Under the pieces are notes generated by a model. The model worked only from the letters and a program-made list of their open reading frames with translations. It made no database searches and was not told the origin of the DNA. Of a DNA stretch of 64,000 nucleotides, positions 34,106-42,112 are shown one piece after another; position 1 is the first letter of the stretch; each line of letters begins with the position of its first letter. The DNA is from Nonomuraea turcica. GTDB lineage: Bacteria; Actinomycetota; Actinomycetes; Streptosporangiales; Streptosporangiaceae. Location: the NCBI RefSeq assembly GCF_030718205.1, contig NZ_JAUZQF010000011.1, positions 310,001 through 374,000 on the forward strand, in the 5' to 3' direction. Made by a program: the position numbers and the translations under genes.

Positions 34106-35518
34106 TCACTCCAAGGCGAGTGGGAGTTCCACGCGGAAGGTGGAGCCGTGCTCCGGCGAGCTGTCGACGGTGACCGTCCCGCCGTGGGCCCGCACGAGCG
34201 CCCGCACGATGGCCAGGCCCAGCCCGCTGCCCCGATCCTCGGCCGAGCGGCGGCGGGATCGGGCGGAGTCGGCGCGGTAGAAGCGTTCGAAGACGTGCTC
34301 GAGCTGCTCGGGGGTGAGGCCGGGCCCGTTGTCGACGACCTCGAGGAAGACCTTGTCCGTGCCGGCCCCCACTCTGACGATGATCGGCGAGCCGGCCTCG
34401 GTGTGCACGATCGCGTTGGTGACGAGGTTGCTGATGACCTGGCGCAGGCGTACCTCGTCGCCGGAGACGATCAGGGCCGCGCCTCCGACGACGTCCAGCT
34501 TGATCAGCCGGTCGGGCGCGAGGATCCTGGCATCCTGTACGGCGTCCGCGGCCAGCGCCAGCATGTCCACGGGCCGCATCTGCAGCGGCCGCTGCTGGTC
34601 CACCCTGGCCAGCAGGAGCAGGTCGTCCACCAAGAGGCTCATCCGCCCGGCGGCCTTCTCCACGCGCTGCATCAGCTCGGCGGGGTCGGCGCCGGGGTTC
34701 TGCCTGGCGTACTCGGCGAAGCCCCGGATGGAGGTCAGCGGGGTGCGCAGCTCGTGCGAGGCGTCGCCGACGAACTGGCGCATGCGGTCCTCGGAGCGCC
34801 GGGCCGCCGCCTCGGAGGCCGACCTGGCGGCGAAAGCCGTCTCGATCTGGGCCAGCATGCCGTTCAGCGACTTGGCCAGCCGGCCGACCTCGGTACGGGG
34901 ATCGGCGTCGGGCACCCGACGGCCGAGCTGGCCGCCCGCGATGGCCTCGGCCGTGTGCTGGATCTGGCCGAGCGGGCGCATGCTGCGGCGTACGATCGTG
35001 ACGCCCACGACGGCCAGGATGAGCAGGATACCCCCGCCGCCCAGCAGCTCGATGAGCACCAGGCGCCGGGTGATCGCGTCGACCTCCTCCAGGTCCACCG
35101 CGACCACGAGGGTGCGCCCATCGATCATGCTCTCGAGCACCCGCCACTCGCCGCTGCCTCTGACGGCGGACGTGGTGTAGGGCTCGTGGTCCGGGATGGG
35201 CGACAGAACCGGCTTGGGCTTCAGGTCGACGTCGCGGTCGGTGAGCATGGGCACGAACTCGCCGCCGGGTTCCTTGACCAGGACGATCGCGTCGGACTCG
35301 ATGAGGATGGGCCGGTCGGAGATCTCCAGGTCCTTCTTGCCGATCGCGATGACCTTCTTGTACATGCGCACGCTGAGGAGCTGGAGCTGGCCGTCCACCC
35401 GGTCGATGAGGTAGCCGTGCAGGACCGAGACGCTCACTAGGCCGATGAAGGTCATGCCGAAACCCAGCAGCGCCAGCATCGACGCGATCAGCTTGATCCT
35501 CAGCGGCATGCCGCGCAT
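34106..35518 (-). CDS. Sensor histidine kinase with HAMP domain
   Basis: The 470-residue protein has two membrane helices (about residues 6-28 and 170-190) around an extracytoplasmic sensor domain, a HAMP linker ('RSMRPLGQIQHTAEAIAGGQ'), the phospho-accepting H-box ('DASHELRTPLTSIRGFAEYA') and the ATP-binding domain with N-box 'NLVTNAIVHT', 'DNGPGLTPE' and 'GSGLGLAIV'. ATG 35518 is chosen because it overlaps the TGA of the upstream response regulator by one base. It sits between two response regulator genes. The signal is unknown. Confidence 0.94.
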   Translation of the reverse strand: MRGMPLRIKLIASMLALLGFGMTFIGLVSVSVLHGYLIDRVDGQLQLLSVRMYKKVIAIGKKDLEISDRPILIESDAIVLVKEPGGEFVPMLTDRDVDLKPKPVLSPIPDHEPYTTSAVRGSGEWRVLESMIDGRTLVVAVDLEEVDAITRRLVLIELLGGGGILLILAVVGVTIVRRSMRPLGQIQHTAEAIAGGQLGRRVPDADPRTEVGRLAKSLNGMLAQIETAFAARSASEAAARRSEDRMRQFVGDASHELRTPLTSIRGFAEYARQNPGADPAELMQRVEKAAGRMSLLVDDLLLLARVDQQRPLQMRPVDMLALAADAVQDARILAPDRLIKLDVVGGAALIVSGDEVRLRQVISNLVTNAIVHTEAGSPIIVRVGAGTDKVFLEVVDNGPGLTPEQLEHVFERFYRADSARSRRRSAEDRGSGLGLAIVRALVRAHGGTVTVDSSPEHGSTFRVELPLALE

Positions 35519-36231
35519 CAGGGACTCGGCGGCAGGCGAAGGACGTATCCGACACCACGCAGGGTGTGGATGAGCCGAGGGCTGCGGTTGTCGATCTTCC
35601 GGCGCAGGACGGAGACGTACGACTCCACGATGCCCACCTCGCCCCTGAAGTCGTAGTCCCACACGTGGTCGAGGATCTGCGGCTTGGACAGAACCCGCCC
35701 TGCGTTCGTCATGAAGTATCGCAGCAGCTTGAACTCGGTCGGCGACAACGCCACCGCGTTGCCCCCGCGCCACACCTCGTGGCTCTCCTCATCCAGCTCG
35801 ATGTCGGCGAACGTCAGCCGCGGCGGTGCCGCCTGCTGCTCGCCGGACGTCCTGCGGAGCACCGCGTGGATCCTGGCGACCACCTCCTCCAAGCTGAACG
35901 GCTTGGTGACGTAGTCGTCGCCGCCGATCGTGAGCCCGCGGATCTTGTCCTCGGTCTCGTCACGGGCGGTCAGGAACACCACCGGCGTGTGCACTCCGCC
36001 GCCGCGCATCCGCTTGACGATCTCGAAACCGTCCAGGTCGGGCAGCATGACGTCGAGCACGACGAGGTCAGGGCGGTGGCGTTGCACGGCGGCGACGGCG
36101 TCGAGGCCGCTCTTCGCCGTGGTCACGTCGAATCCCGCGAACCTCAGGCTCGCGGCGAGGAGTTCGAGGATGTTCGGATCGTCCTCGACGATTAGCAGGC
36201 GTGATTCCATCACATCCAAGGATGCCCTCAT
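35518..36231 (-). CDS. OmpR/PhoB-family response regulator
   Basis: The 237-residue protein has a complete receiver (acidic 'VEDD', phospho-Asp in 'VVLDVMLPDLDGFE', 'VTKPFSLEE') and a winged-helix output domain ('LSPTEFKLLRYFMTNAGRVL', 'IVESYVSVLRRKIDN'). It is co-translated with the kinase (TGATG). ATG 36231 overlaps the stop of the L-2-hydroxyglutarate oxidase gene (ATGA); ATG 36210 gives the more usual N-terminus 'MESRLLIVEDD' and is possible. It is the standard partner of the kinase encoded downstream. Confidence 0.94.
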   Translation of the reverse strand: MRASLDVMESRLLIVEDDPNILELLAASLRFAGFDVTTAKSGLDAVAAVQRHRPDLVVLDVMLPDLDGFEIVKRMRGGGVHTPVVFLTARDETEDKIRGLTIGGDDYVTKPFSLEEVVARIHAVLRRTSGEQQAAPPRLTFADIELDEESHEVWRGGNAVALSPTEFKLLRYFMTNAGRVLSKPQILDHVWDYDFRGEVGIVESYVSVLRRKIDNRSPRLIHTLRGVGYVLRLPPSP

Positions 36232-37430
36232 TGGACGAGTGCTGGGACAATTCCGGCAATGTGCCTGGCGATGGCCAGGCTGGACGTGGCGGCAGGGGAG
36301 GGCGCGTTGCGCACCAAAACCACATTGTCGTGCACGTCGACCACGAAGTCGTCGACCATGCCGCCATCCCTGGCCACGGCCTGAGCGCGGACGCCGCTAC
36401 GGGCCCGAGTGAGGTCGGCGGCGGTCAGCTCGGGAACGTAACGCTGCGCGCCTTTGAGGAAGGCGCTCTTGATGAGCGATCCGCGGATCTCTTTGAGCCC
36501 GGTGCGCCAGTGGCGACGGGCGAGGCGCATGGTGCCCGGCCAGCCAAGAATTTGCCGGAAATTTCTGATATTTCGCCATCCGTAGCCGCGTCCATAGGCT
36601 TCGTAGGCGAGTGCAAGCACCGCATTCGGCCCCACCAGCACGCCGCCATCCGTCTGCCTGGTTAGGTGGACCCCCAGGAACGGATACCGCGGATCGGGCA
36701 CCGGATAGATCAACCCGCGAACGAGATCCTTCGCCGCCCCTCTCAGCGCATAGAACTCCCCACGGAACGGGACAATCCTGACATCCCCCGGATGCCCGGC
36801 CATCCTGGCCACCGAATCCGTCCCCAGCCCTCCGCACACCACCAGCCGGTCGAAGGTGAACCGTCGGCGTCCCGCCAGCACCTGCACGCCTGCCGGACGC
36901 TCCCTGATCGCCCGTACCGGGTGCGAGAGCCGTACGGAACCGCCGAGCTCCACCACGTCCAGCGCGAGCCGGCGGGCGACCGCGGCGAAGTCGCAGATCG
37001 CGGTGTGCGGCGAGTGGATCGCCCCCACGCCGACCGCGTGCGGCTCGATCTCGCGCAGCGCCAGCGCGTCCAGCTCGGCGATGCCCGGCACCCCGTTGGC
37101 GCGGGCACGCTCGGCCAGCGCGTGCAGCCGCGAGCGCTCGGCGCCGGTGCTGGCGATCACCAGCTTGCCGACCTCGTCGTACGGCAGCTCGTTCGCGGCG
37201 CAGTAGTCCTTGAGCAGCGCCACACCCTCCCTGCACAGCCTGGCCTTGAGCGAGCCGGGCGGGTAGTAGATGCCCGCGTGCACGACGCCACTGTTATGGC
37301 CGGTCTGATGGGCGGCGACGTGGCTCTCCTTCTCCAGCACCGTCACCTCGGCGCCCCTGGTGATGGCGAGCTCGCGCGCCACCGCCAACCCGACGATGCC
37401 CGCGCCCACGATCCCGATCTTCTCCGTCAC
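36228..37430 (-). CDS. lhgO: L-2-hydroxyglutarate oxidase
   Basis: The 400-residue FAD enzyme oxidises L-2-hydroxyglutarate to 2-oxoglutarate at the membrane. The flavin fold is 'IGIVGAGIVGLAVAREL', the conserved 'QTGHNSGVVHAGIYYPPGS' follows near residue 42, and the C-terminal half has 'PVPDPRYPFLGVHLTRQTDG' and 'SGVRAQAVARDGGMVDDF', all diagnostic of LhgO rather than other DAO-family members. Start is ATG 37430. Its stop overlaps the start of the response regulator gene, so it heads a four-gene leftward operon with a two-component system. Confidence 0.92.
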   Translation of the reverse strand: MTEKIGIVGAGIVGLAVARELAITRGAEVTVLEKESHVAAHQTGHNSGVVHAGIYYPPGSLKARLCREGVALLKDYCAANELPYDEVGKLVIASTGAERSRLHALAERARANGVPGIAELDALALREIEPHAVGVGAIHSPHTAICDFAAVARRLALDVVELGGSVRLSHPVRAIRERPAGVQVLAGRRRFTFDRLVVCGGLGTDSVARMAGHPGDVRIVPFRGEFYALRGAAKDLVRGLIYPVPDPRYPFLGVHLTRQTDGGVLVGPNAVLALAYEAYGRGYGWRNIRNFRQILGWPGTMRLARRHWRTGLKEIRGSLIKSAFLKGAQRYVPELTAADLTRARSGVRAQAVARDGGMVDDFVVDVHDNVVLVRNAPSPAATSSLAIARHIAGIVPALVQ

Positions 37431-37500
37431 ATGACGATTTTCCGGCTAACCGGCCGTCCCCGCCATATCCGGACGAATCGAACATGAGTACGATGCATTT

Positions 37501-37539
37501 ATGCACCTCCCACCAGACTGGCCCGCCGAGGTGATGTGA
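37501..37539 (+). CDS. Possible 12-residue leader peptide duplicating the N-terminus of the next gene
   Basis: A 13-codon frame (ATG 37501, TGA 37537-37539) encodes 'MHLPPDWPAEVM'. Its stop overlaps the ATG of the next gene (TGATG). The first 33 bases repeat the first 33 bases of that gene (37539-37571) with four mismatches, one amino-acid change (His/Tyr) and two silent changes at Pro codons. No ribosome-binding site is obvious before it, but it could be leaderless. Confidence 0.35.
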   Translation: MHLPPDWPAEVM

Positions 37540-37907
37540 TGTATCTCCCGCCTGACTGGCCCGCCGAGGTGCGCCCGCCCAGCGTTCCCGACTGGGAGAC
37601 GTCGGCGGTGGCGTGGCTGCTCGACGCGGTGCCGCCGGACTACCGCGCGTACGAGGTGCTCCGCCGGCATCCGGTGGCCCTGGCCAGCATGGCCAGACAT
37701 CACGTGAGCTCCGCCATCGAAGCCGCCCGCGCCGGCTACCGCAACGCCGCCGTGGATCTCAAAGGCCATCTCCCGCCGCACGCCATCGAGGCGGTGCTGG
37801 ACACCTATCGGGCGGAGGGGCCGCGCCTGGTGCGCCTGTCCCGCAGCATCGCCGCCGTCGAGGCGGCGCTCCGCGGCGACATGTTCACCACCCTCGCGCG
37901 CAATTAG
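37539..37907 (+). CDS. Conserved small protein, unknown function
   Basis: The 122-residue soluble protein begins 'MYLPPDWPAEVRPP' and is mostly helical after residue 20 ('PPDYRAYEVLRRHPVALASM', 'LKGHLPPHAIEAVLDTYRAE'). I know it only as a conserved actinobacterial type with no assigned role. ATG 37539 is preferred over GTG 37536 because GAGG lies six bases before it. Its first codons are repeated just upstream as a leader-like frame. It diverges from lhgO. Confidence 0.8.
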   Translation: MYLPPDWPAEVRPPSVPDWETSAVAWLLDAVPPDYRAYEVLRRHPVALASMARHHVSSAIEAARAGYRNAAVDLKGHLPPHAIEAVLDTYRAEGPRLVRLSRSIAAVEAALRGDMFTTLARN

Positions 37908-38041
37908 ACCCATGTTTTACGGTCGCCCAGCGACACTCCAATCGCCGACGCCGGTGACCGGCCCTCCAGGGAGACGCTCACCAGCTTCACCGGCGCGCCG
38001 CCGCAACGGCGCATACGTGGCCGAGTGCCAAGGCGAAGCAG

Positions 38042-39058
38042 TCACCGTGTGCGGCGGGCGATGAAGGTGATCACTCCTGTGGCCATCGCCGCCGCGGCCA
38101 GCCAGATGAGGACGTCCTTGGCCGTCAGCCCGCCCCCGCCACTGTCGGCGGCGGCCTGGGGCGACGGCTCCGGCGTGGTCTCGGCACTGGCCGGGCTGGG
38201 TGTGGCCGTGGGCTTGGCGCGGGCGGGGAGCGGGACCCGGTAGACCGGGCTCTTCGGGCCCTCCGTGCCGGTGAGCAGGGCGGTGCCGTCCGAGGTGTAG
38301 GTGATGGACTCGGCCTGCTTCAGCTCCGGCATCGTCACCCTGGAGATCGACTCGCCGGAGGGCTTGTAGAGGGTGGCGGAGAAGTAGGTGCGGATGACGT
38401 AGGAGGAGCCGTCGGGGGCGTAGGCCGCGTCCGTCGCCATGATGGGGGCGCCCGCGACCTTGCGGAGGATGTTCGTGCGGTCGGCGCGGAGCTTCTTGGG
38501 GGCGGCGTAGACGGATCCCGCGAACTCCTTGGACACCACGTAGAGGCGGCCGGTCTTCGGGTTGATCATCATGCCTTCGGCGTTGCGGGCGCCGTCCGCG
38601 TACCGGAAGCGGTAGCGGGTGGCGGGCAGGGTGGCGTCGCCGAGCGTGCGAGGCTCCATCACCTTGTAGATGGAGATGTCCGGCCAGGCCCCGTCCAGAT
38701 TGTCGCCGATGTCGGCGAACCAGAGCACCCCGCGGCCGGTCGCCGCGTCCTTGGTCGCGGCCATGGCCTCCCAGTCCCGGGCCTGTGCGCCGCGGACCTG
38801 GTAAGTGGCACGGGTCCGGCCGTTCGCGTCGACGGCGTAGAAGGTCGGAGCGGCGGCGCTGTCGTTATGGGTGTAGTAGACGCCGTCGTGCGTCGGGGAC
38901 ACCGCCAGGCCGCTGGACTCCGTGATCCCCGGGTCCTTGAAGGTGAAGAGCTTCTCCGTCCCGTCGTCCGCCGCATGGGCGGGCACGGCGGCAAGACAGC
39001 AGGTCGCCGCGGCGACGGCCAGCACCCTGATCACGACATCCCCCACGCCAGCCATCAT
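38042..39058 (-). CDS. Secreted, C-terminally anchored beta-propeller-like protein
   Basis: The 338-residue protein has a signal peptide ending 'AVPAHAA', a six-bladed-type repeat region ('ITESSGLAVSPTHDGVYYTH', 'VLWFADIGDNLD', 'YRFRYADGARNAEGMMINP', 'APIMATDAAYAPDGSSYVIR'), a Pro/Thr/Ser linker (about residues 275-305), and a C-terminal membrane helix followed by 'RRTR'. It should be anchored on the cell surface. The family is sometimes described as phytase-esterase-like propellers, but no catalytic site can be read. Stop to next gene distance is about 130 bp. Confidence 0.8.
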   Translation of the reverse strand: MMAGVGDVVIRVLAVAAATCCLAAVPAHAADDGTEKLFTFKDPGITESSGLAVSPTHDGVYYTHNDSAAAPTFYAVDANGRTRATYQVRGAQARDWEAMAATKDAATGRGVLWFADIGDNLDGAWPDISIYKVMEPRTLGDATLPATRYRFRYADGARNAEGMMINPKTGRLYVVSKEFAGSVYAAPKKLRADRTNILRKVAGAPIMATDAAYAPDGSSYVIRTYFSATLYKPSGESISRVTMPELKQAESITYTSDGTALLTGTEGPKSPVYRVPLPARAKPTATPSPASAETTPEPSPQAAADSGGGGLTAKDVLIWLAAAAMATGVITFIARRTR

Positions 39059-39115
39059 GCCTCACGTGCCGCCTTCCAACGCGGACGCGCACCGCCGCGT
39101 GCGTGAGCTCGCCGG

Positions 39116-40414
39116 CTACACCTTCCGCACCTGGCGTGGCTCGACATCACTGCCGGGCTGCTGACCGATCCGGGCGCTGTGGCGGTGGAAGCCGAGGCTC
39201 TGGAGCACCATCAGCAGCCCGTTGGCCGTCGCCATCGCCACCCACAACCCGGTGATCCCCCAGGTCCTGGCCACCGGCACGGCGACCGCGAGCAGCACGC
39301 CGTAGCAGACGGCGAAGTACCACAGGCTCGCGCTCGACCGCTTGAGCGCGGTGAGCCCGGTGCCCTTGACCGCCTGCGCGGCGTCGAACAACGACGACAG
39401 CAGCATCACCGGCAGCAGCGCCAGCGCCCGCTCACGGACCGCCTGGTCGTCGCTGAACACCGTCATGATCTGCGCGCCGAACACCAGTAACAGCAGCGCC
39501 CCCGCACCCGCACCCATCATCGCGAGCAGGATGGCGGTCCGGCCGACACGCCGGGCCTCGGCGGCGTCGCGGGCGCGGGCCACGTCGGGCACCGACGCCT
39601 GGGCGACGGCGACCGACGCCACCAGCATGATGGCGGTCAGCGTGGTCAGGACCGCGTGGGCGGCGGTGTCGCGCGTGCCGGTGGTGCTCGCGGCGAAGGT
39701 GACGACACCGAGCACCCCGAATTTGATCAGTACGGTCGCCGCCAGCGGAATGCTCACCCGCGCCAGCCGGACGATCTCCCCCATCCTGGGGCGCGACTGC
39801 CCGATGCCCTGCCCGAACGCCTGACGCAGGTTGAAGGTCGCCACGAGCGCCGCCGCCGTCCCCGAGATCAGCCAGGCCAGGCCGACTCCGGTCAGCCCGA
39901 GCGGCGGCACCAGCACGGCGGCCAGCACGCTCAGCAGCCCCGCGGCGGTCAAGCTCGCCCACAACACCTGAGGGTTGCGCCCGAGCGCGATCAGTATGGT
40001 GTTCGTCCCCCCGGTGGAGGCGAAGACCAGCAGATAGCCCGCCAGGAAGTACGGCAGCAGTCCCAGTTCGTTCACCACCTCGCCGGGCACCCCGGTGGCC
40101 CCCGCCAGCAGCGGCACGCACAGCACCGCCACAGCCCCGACGGCGCCGGCGGCGAGGCTGAGCCAGCGCGCGTCCCGCACGATCGGCACGGCCGCCGCGG
40201 GATCCTCTCGATGCGGGGCCACGAACGGCCCGAGCCCGCGGAACGCGCCCTGGATGGCGGCGGTCGCGGGATTGAGCACGGCGGTCATGACGGCGAACGC
40301 GGCGAGCGTGACGGTGTCGTGTCTGCCCAGCACGGACGTGACCACCAGCGACCCCACTGTGCCCGTGACCATCGCGACGAACAGCGGAACCGCGGCACGA
40401 AGCAGAACGATCAC
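39116..40414 (-). CDS. MATE-family efflux transporter
   Basis: The 432-residue protein has 12 predicted helices in two MATE halves. It begins 'AAVPLFVAMVTGTVGSLVVT' and has 'GAFRGLGPFVAPHREDP', a MATE-typical loop after helix 2. Cation-coupled export of drugs or metabolites is expected. Start is GTG 40414, 6 nt after a TAGGGT box on this strand, so the transcript is probably leaderless. It shares a symmetric promoter region with the aldo/keto reductase gene. Confidence 0.88.
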   Translation of the reverse strand: MIVLLRAAVPLFVAMVTGTVGSLVVTSVLGRHDTVTLAAFAVMTAVLNPATAAIQGAFRGLGPFVAPHREDPAAAVPIVRDARWLSLAAGAVGAVAVLCVPLLAGATGVPGEVVNELGLLPYFLAGYLLVFASTGGTNTILIALGRNPQVLWASLTAAGLLSVLAAVLVPPLGLTGVGLAWLISGTAAALVATFNLRQAFGQGIGQSRPRMGEIVRLARVSIPLAATVLIKFGVLGVVTFAASTTGTRDTAAHAVLTTLTAIMLVASVAVAQASVPDVARARDAAEARRVGRTAILLAMMGAGAGALLLLVFGAQIMTVFSDDQAVRERALALLPVMLLSSLFDAAQAVKGTGLTALKRSSASLWYFAVCYGVLLAVAVPVARTWGITGLWVAMATANGLLMVLQSLGFHRHSARIGQQPGSDVEPRQVRKV

Positions 40415-40420
40415 CTGAAC

Positions 40421-40457
40421 ACCCTATGGCCTGGAGCGCACTCCAGGTCTTTAGGGT
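40421..40457. promoter_or_regulatory. Symmetric divergent promoter with a central palindromic operator
   Basis: The 50-bp gap between the MATE and aldo/keto reductase genes contains CTGGAG-CGCA-CTCCAG (40431-40446). TAGGGT -10-like boxes lie on either side, one per strand (40426-40421 minus, 40452-40457 plus), each 6-7 nt before a start codon. Both transcripts would be leaderless. No good -35 boxes are seen, which fits activator control. The palindrome resembles MerR-type sites; no merR gene is nearby. Confidence 0.6.
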
Positions 40458-40464
40458 TGGAAGC

Positions 40465-41433
40465 ATGGAATACGTCAACCTCGGACGCAGTGGCCTACAG
40501 GTCAGCCCGCTCTGCCTCGGCACCATGAACTTCGGCCCGCAGACCTCGGAGGAAGACTCCTTCGCGATCATGGACAGGGCCCTGGAACTGGGCATCAACT
40601 TCTTCGACACCGCCAACGTCTACGGCTGGAAGATGGGCGAGGGCGTCACCGAGCAGATCATCGGCCGGTGGTTCGCCCAGGGCGGCGGCCGCCGGGAGAA
40701 GACCGTCATCGCGACCAAGCTGAACGGCGCGATGAGCGAGTGGCCCAACGACAAGAAGTTGTCCGCGCTCAACATCCGCAAGGCCTGCGACGCCTCGCTG
40801 AAGCGGCTGCAGACCGACTACATCGACATCTACCAGGCCCACCACGTCGACCGGGACACCCCGTTCGAGGAGTTCTGGGAGGCTATGGAGATCCTGCGCC
40901 AGCAGGGCAAGATCATCTATGTCGGTTCGTCGAACTTCGCCGGCTGGCACCTCGCCAAGGCGCAGGAGACGGCGGCCAAGCGTAACTTCAACGGATTCAT
41001 CAGCGAGCAGTCCCACTACAACCTGCTCACCCGCGCGGTCGAGCTGGAAGTGCTGCCCGCGTGCGAGGACTACGGCCTCGGCGTGATCCCGTGGAGCCCG
41101 CTGGCCGGCGGCCTGCTCGGCGGCGTGCTCCGTAAGATCGACAAGGGCCGCTCGGCCGCCGACCACATGGTCGTGCAGCTCGAGAAGCACCGCGACAAGA
41201 TCGAGCAGTACGAGAAGCTCTGCGACGAGCTGGGCGAGGAGCCGGCTTACGTGGCCCTGGCCTGGCTGCTCAAGCAGCGGGCGGTCACCGCGCCGATCAT
41301 CGGGCCGCGCACGCTGGAGCAGCTCGACGGCAGCATGCGGACCCTGGAGATCGAGCTGGACGAGGCCGCCCTGGCCCGCCTGGACGAGATCTTCCCCGGC
41401 CACAAGACGGCCCCGGAGGACTACGCCTGGTAG
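40465..41433 (+). CDS. Aldo/keto reductase
   Basis: The 322-residue protein is a TIM-barrel aldo/keto reductase of the YajO/YghZ-like group. The active-site residues are in 'INFFDTANVYGWK' (Asp, Tyr), 'VIATKLNG' (Lys) and 'YQAHHVDRDTP' (His); the C-terminal cofactor segment is 'APIIGPRTLEQLDGSM'. Start is ATG 40465. Its promoter is shared with the MATE exporter, so the two may respond to the same electrophile or toxic compound. Confidence 0.94.
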   Translation: MEYVNLGRSGLQVSPLCLGTMNFGPQTSEEDSFAIMDRALELGINFFDTANVYGWKMGEGVTEQIIGRWFAQGGGRREKTVIATKLNGAMSEWPNDKKLSALNIRKACDASLKRLQTDYIDIYQAHHVDRDTPFEEFWEAMEILRQQGKIIYVGSSNFAGWHLAKAQETAAKRNFNGFISEQSHYNLLTRAVELEVLPACEDYGLGVIPWSPLAGGLLGGVLRKIDKGRSAADHMVVQLEKHRDKIEQYEKLCDELGEEPAYVALAWLLKQRAVTAPIIGPRTLEQLDGSMRTLEIELDEAALARLDEIFPGHKTAPEDYAW

Positions 41434-41448
41434 GCCGGGCCGCGCCTG

Positions 41449-41532
41449 TCAGCTCAGCAGCGCGCCGATGACCACGATCAGCAGGAGCAGGCCGAGCACG
41501 ACGGGCAGCAGCCAGGGGCGAGGACGATCCAC
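41449..41532 (-). CDS. 27-residue single-helix membrane peptide
   Basis: GTG 41532 to TGA 41449 encodes 27 residues: 'MDRPRPW', then a leucine/valine-rich helix from residue 8 to 24, then 'LLS'. It starts 10 bp after the stop of the phosphodiesterase gene on the same strand, with an AGG weak ribosome-binding site. The positive-inside arrangement and the hydrophobic length suggest a real small membrane protein, but codon statistics cannot decide at this size. Confidence 0.5.
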   Translation of the reverse strand: MDRPRPWLLPVVLGLLLLIVVIGALLS

Positions 41533-41542
41533 GACCTGGAGC

Positions 41543-42100
41543 CTAGCCTCGCTCAGCGGGTGCGAGCGCCCATTCGGCGAGTGACTCGTACCTCACCTGG
41601 GGTCCCGGATAGCTGCGGACGAGACGGACGTGCTCCGCCCGCCACGGGGAGCCGCTGAACCCGGACAGCGACTCGACCAGCGGGCGGAGGTCCGTCTCGG
41701 TCTTGGCGCGGGCCAGCGTGAGGTGCGGGTGGAAACGTTTCTCGTCGGTCTGCGTGGCTCCGGCGCGGCGGGCGCCTGCCTTGACCGAGTCGGCGAGCCT
41801 GGTCATGGAGTCGCCGACGACGCCGATCCAGAAGACCCTGCCCCGGCGCGCGGAGGAGAAGGCGCCGAAGCCCTCGAAGGCGAGGTCCAGCGCCGAGTGG
41901 CGGTGGACGGCCCGGGCCAGCCGCACCTCCAGCTCGGGTAGCACCTCCTCGGGCACCTCGCCGAAGAAGCCCAGCGTGATGTGCCAGGTGGCCCGGTCCG
42001 GCCAGCGCAGCCCCGGCACCTGCCCGACGTGCGGCGCGATCGCGCGTGAGATCTCGTCCAGCACCTTGTCGGGCGGCACCACGGCCGCGAAAAGCCTCAT
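41543..42100 (-). CDS. thpR: RNA 2',3'-cyclic phosphodiesterase (ThpR/LigT family)
   Basis: The 185-residue protein has both HxTx motifs of the 2H phosphoesterase family, 'HITL' (residues 40-43) and 'HPHLTLAR' (about residue 123). The start 'MRLFAAVVPPDKV' is the family's usual beginning. These cytosolic enzymes hydrolyse 2',3'-cyclic phosphate ends of RNA. It lies between the MFS gene (12 bp upstream) and the small membrane peptide, all leftward. Confidence 0.93.
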   Translation of the reverse strand: MRLFAAVVPPDKVLDEISRAIAPHVGQVPGLRWPDRATWHITLGFFGEVPEEVLPELEVRLARAVHRHSALDLAFEGFGAFSSARRGRVFWIGVVGDSMTRLADSVKAGARRAGATQTDEKRFHPHLTLARAKTETDLRPLVESLSGFSGSPWRAEHVRLVRSYPGPQVRYESLAEWALAPAERG

Positions 42101-42112
42101 GCCAACCGATTA

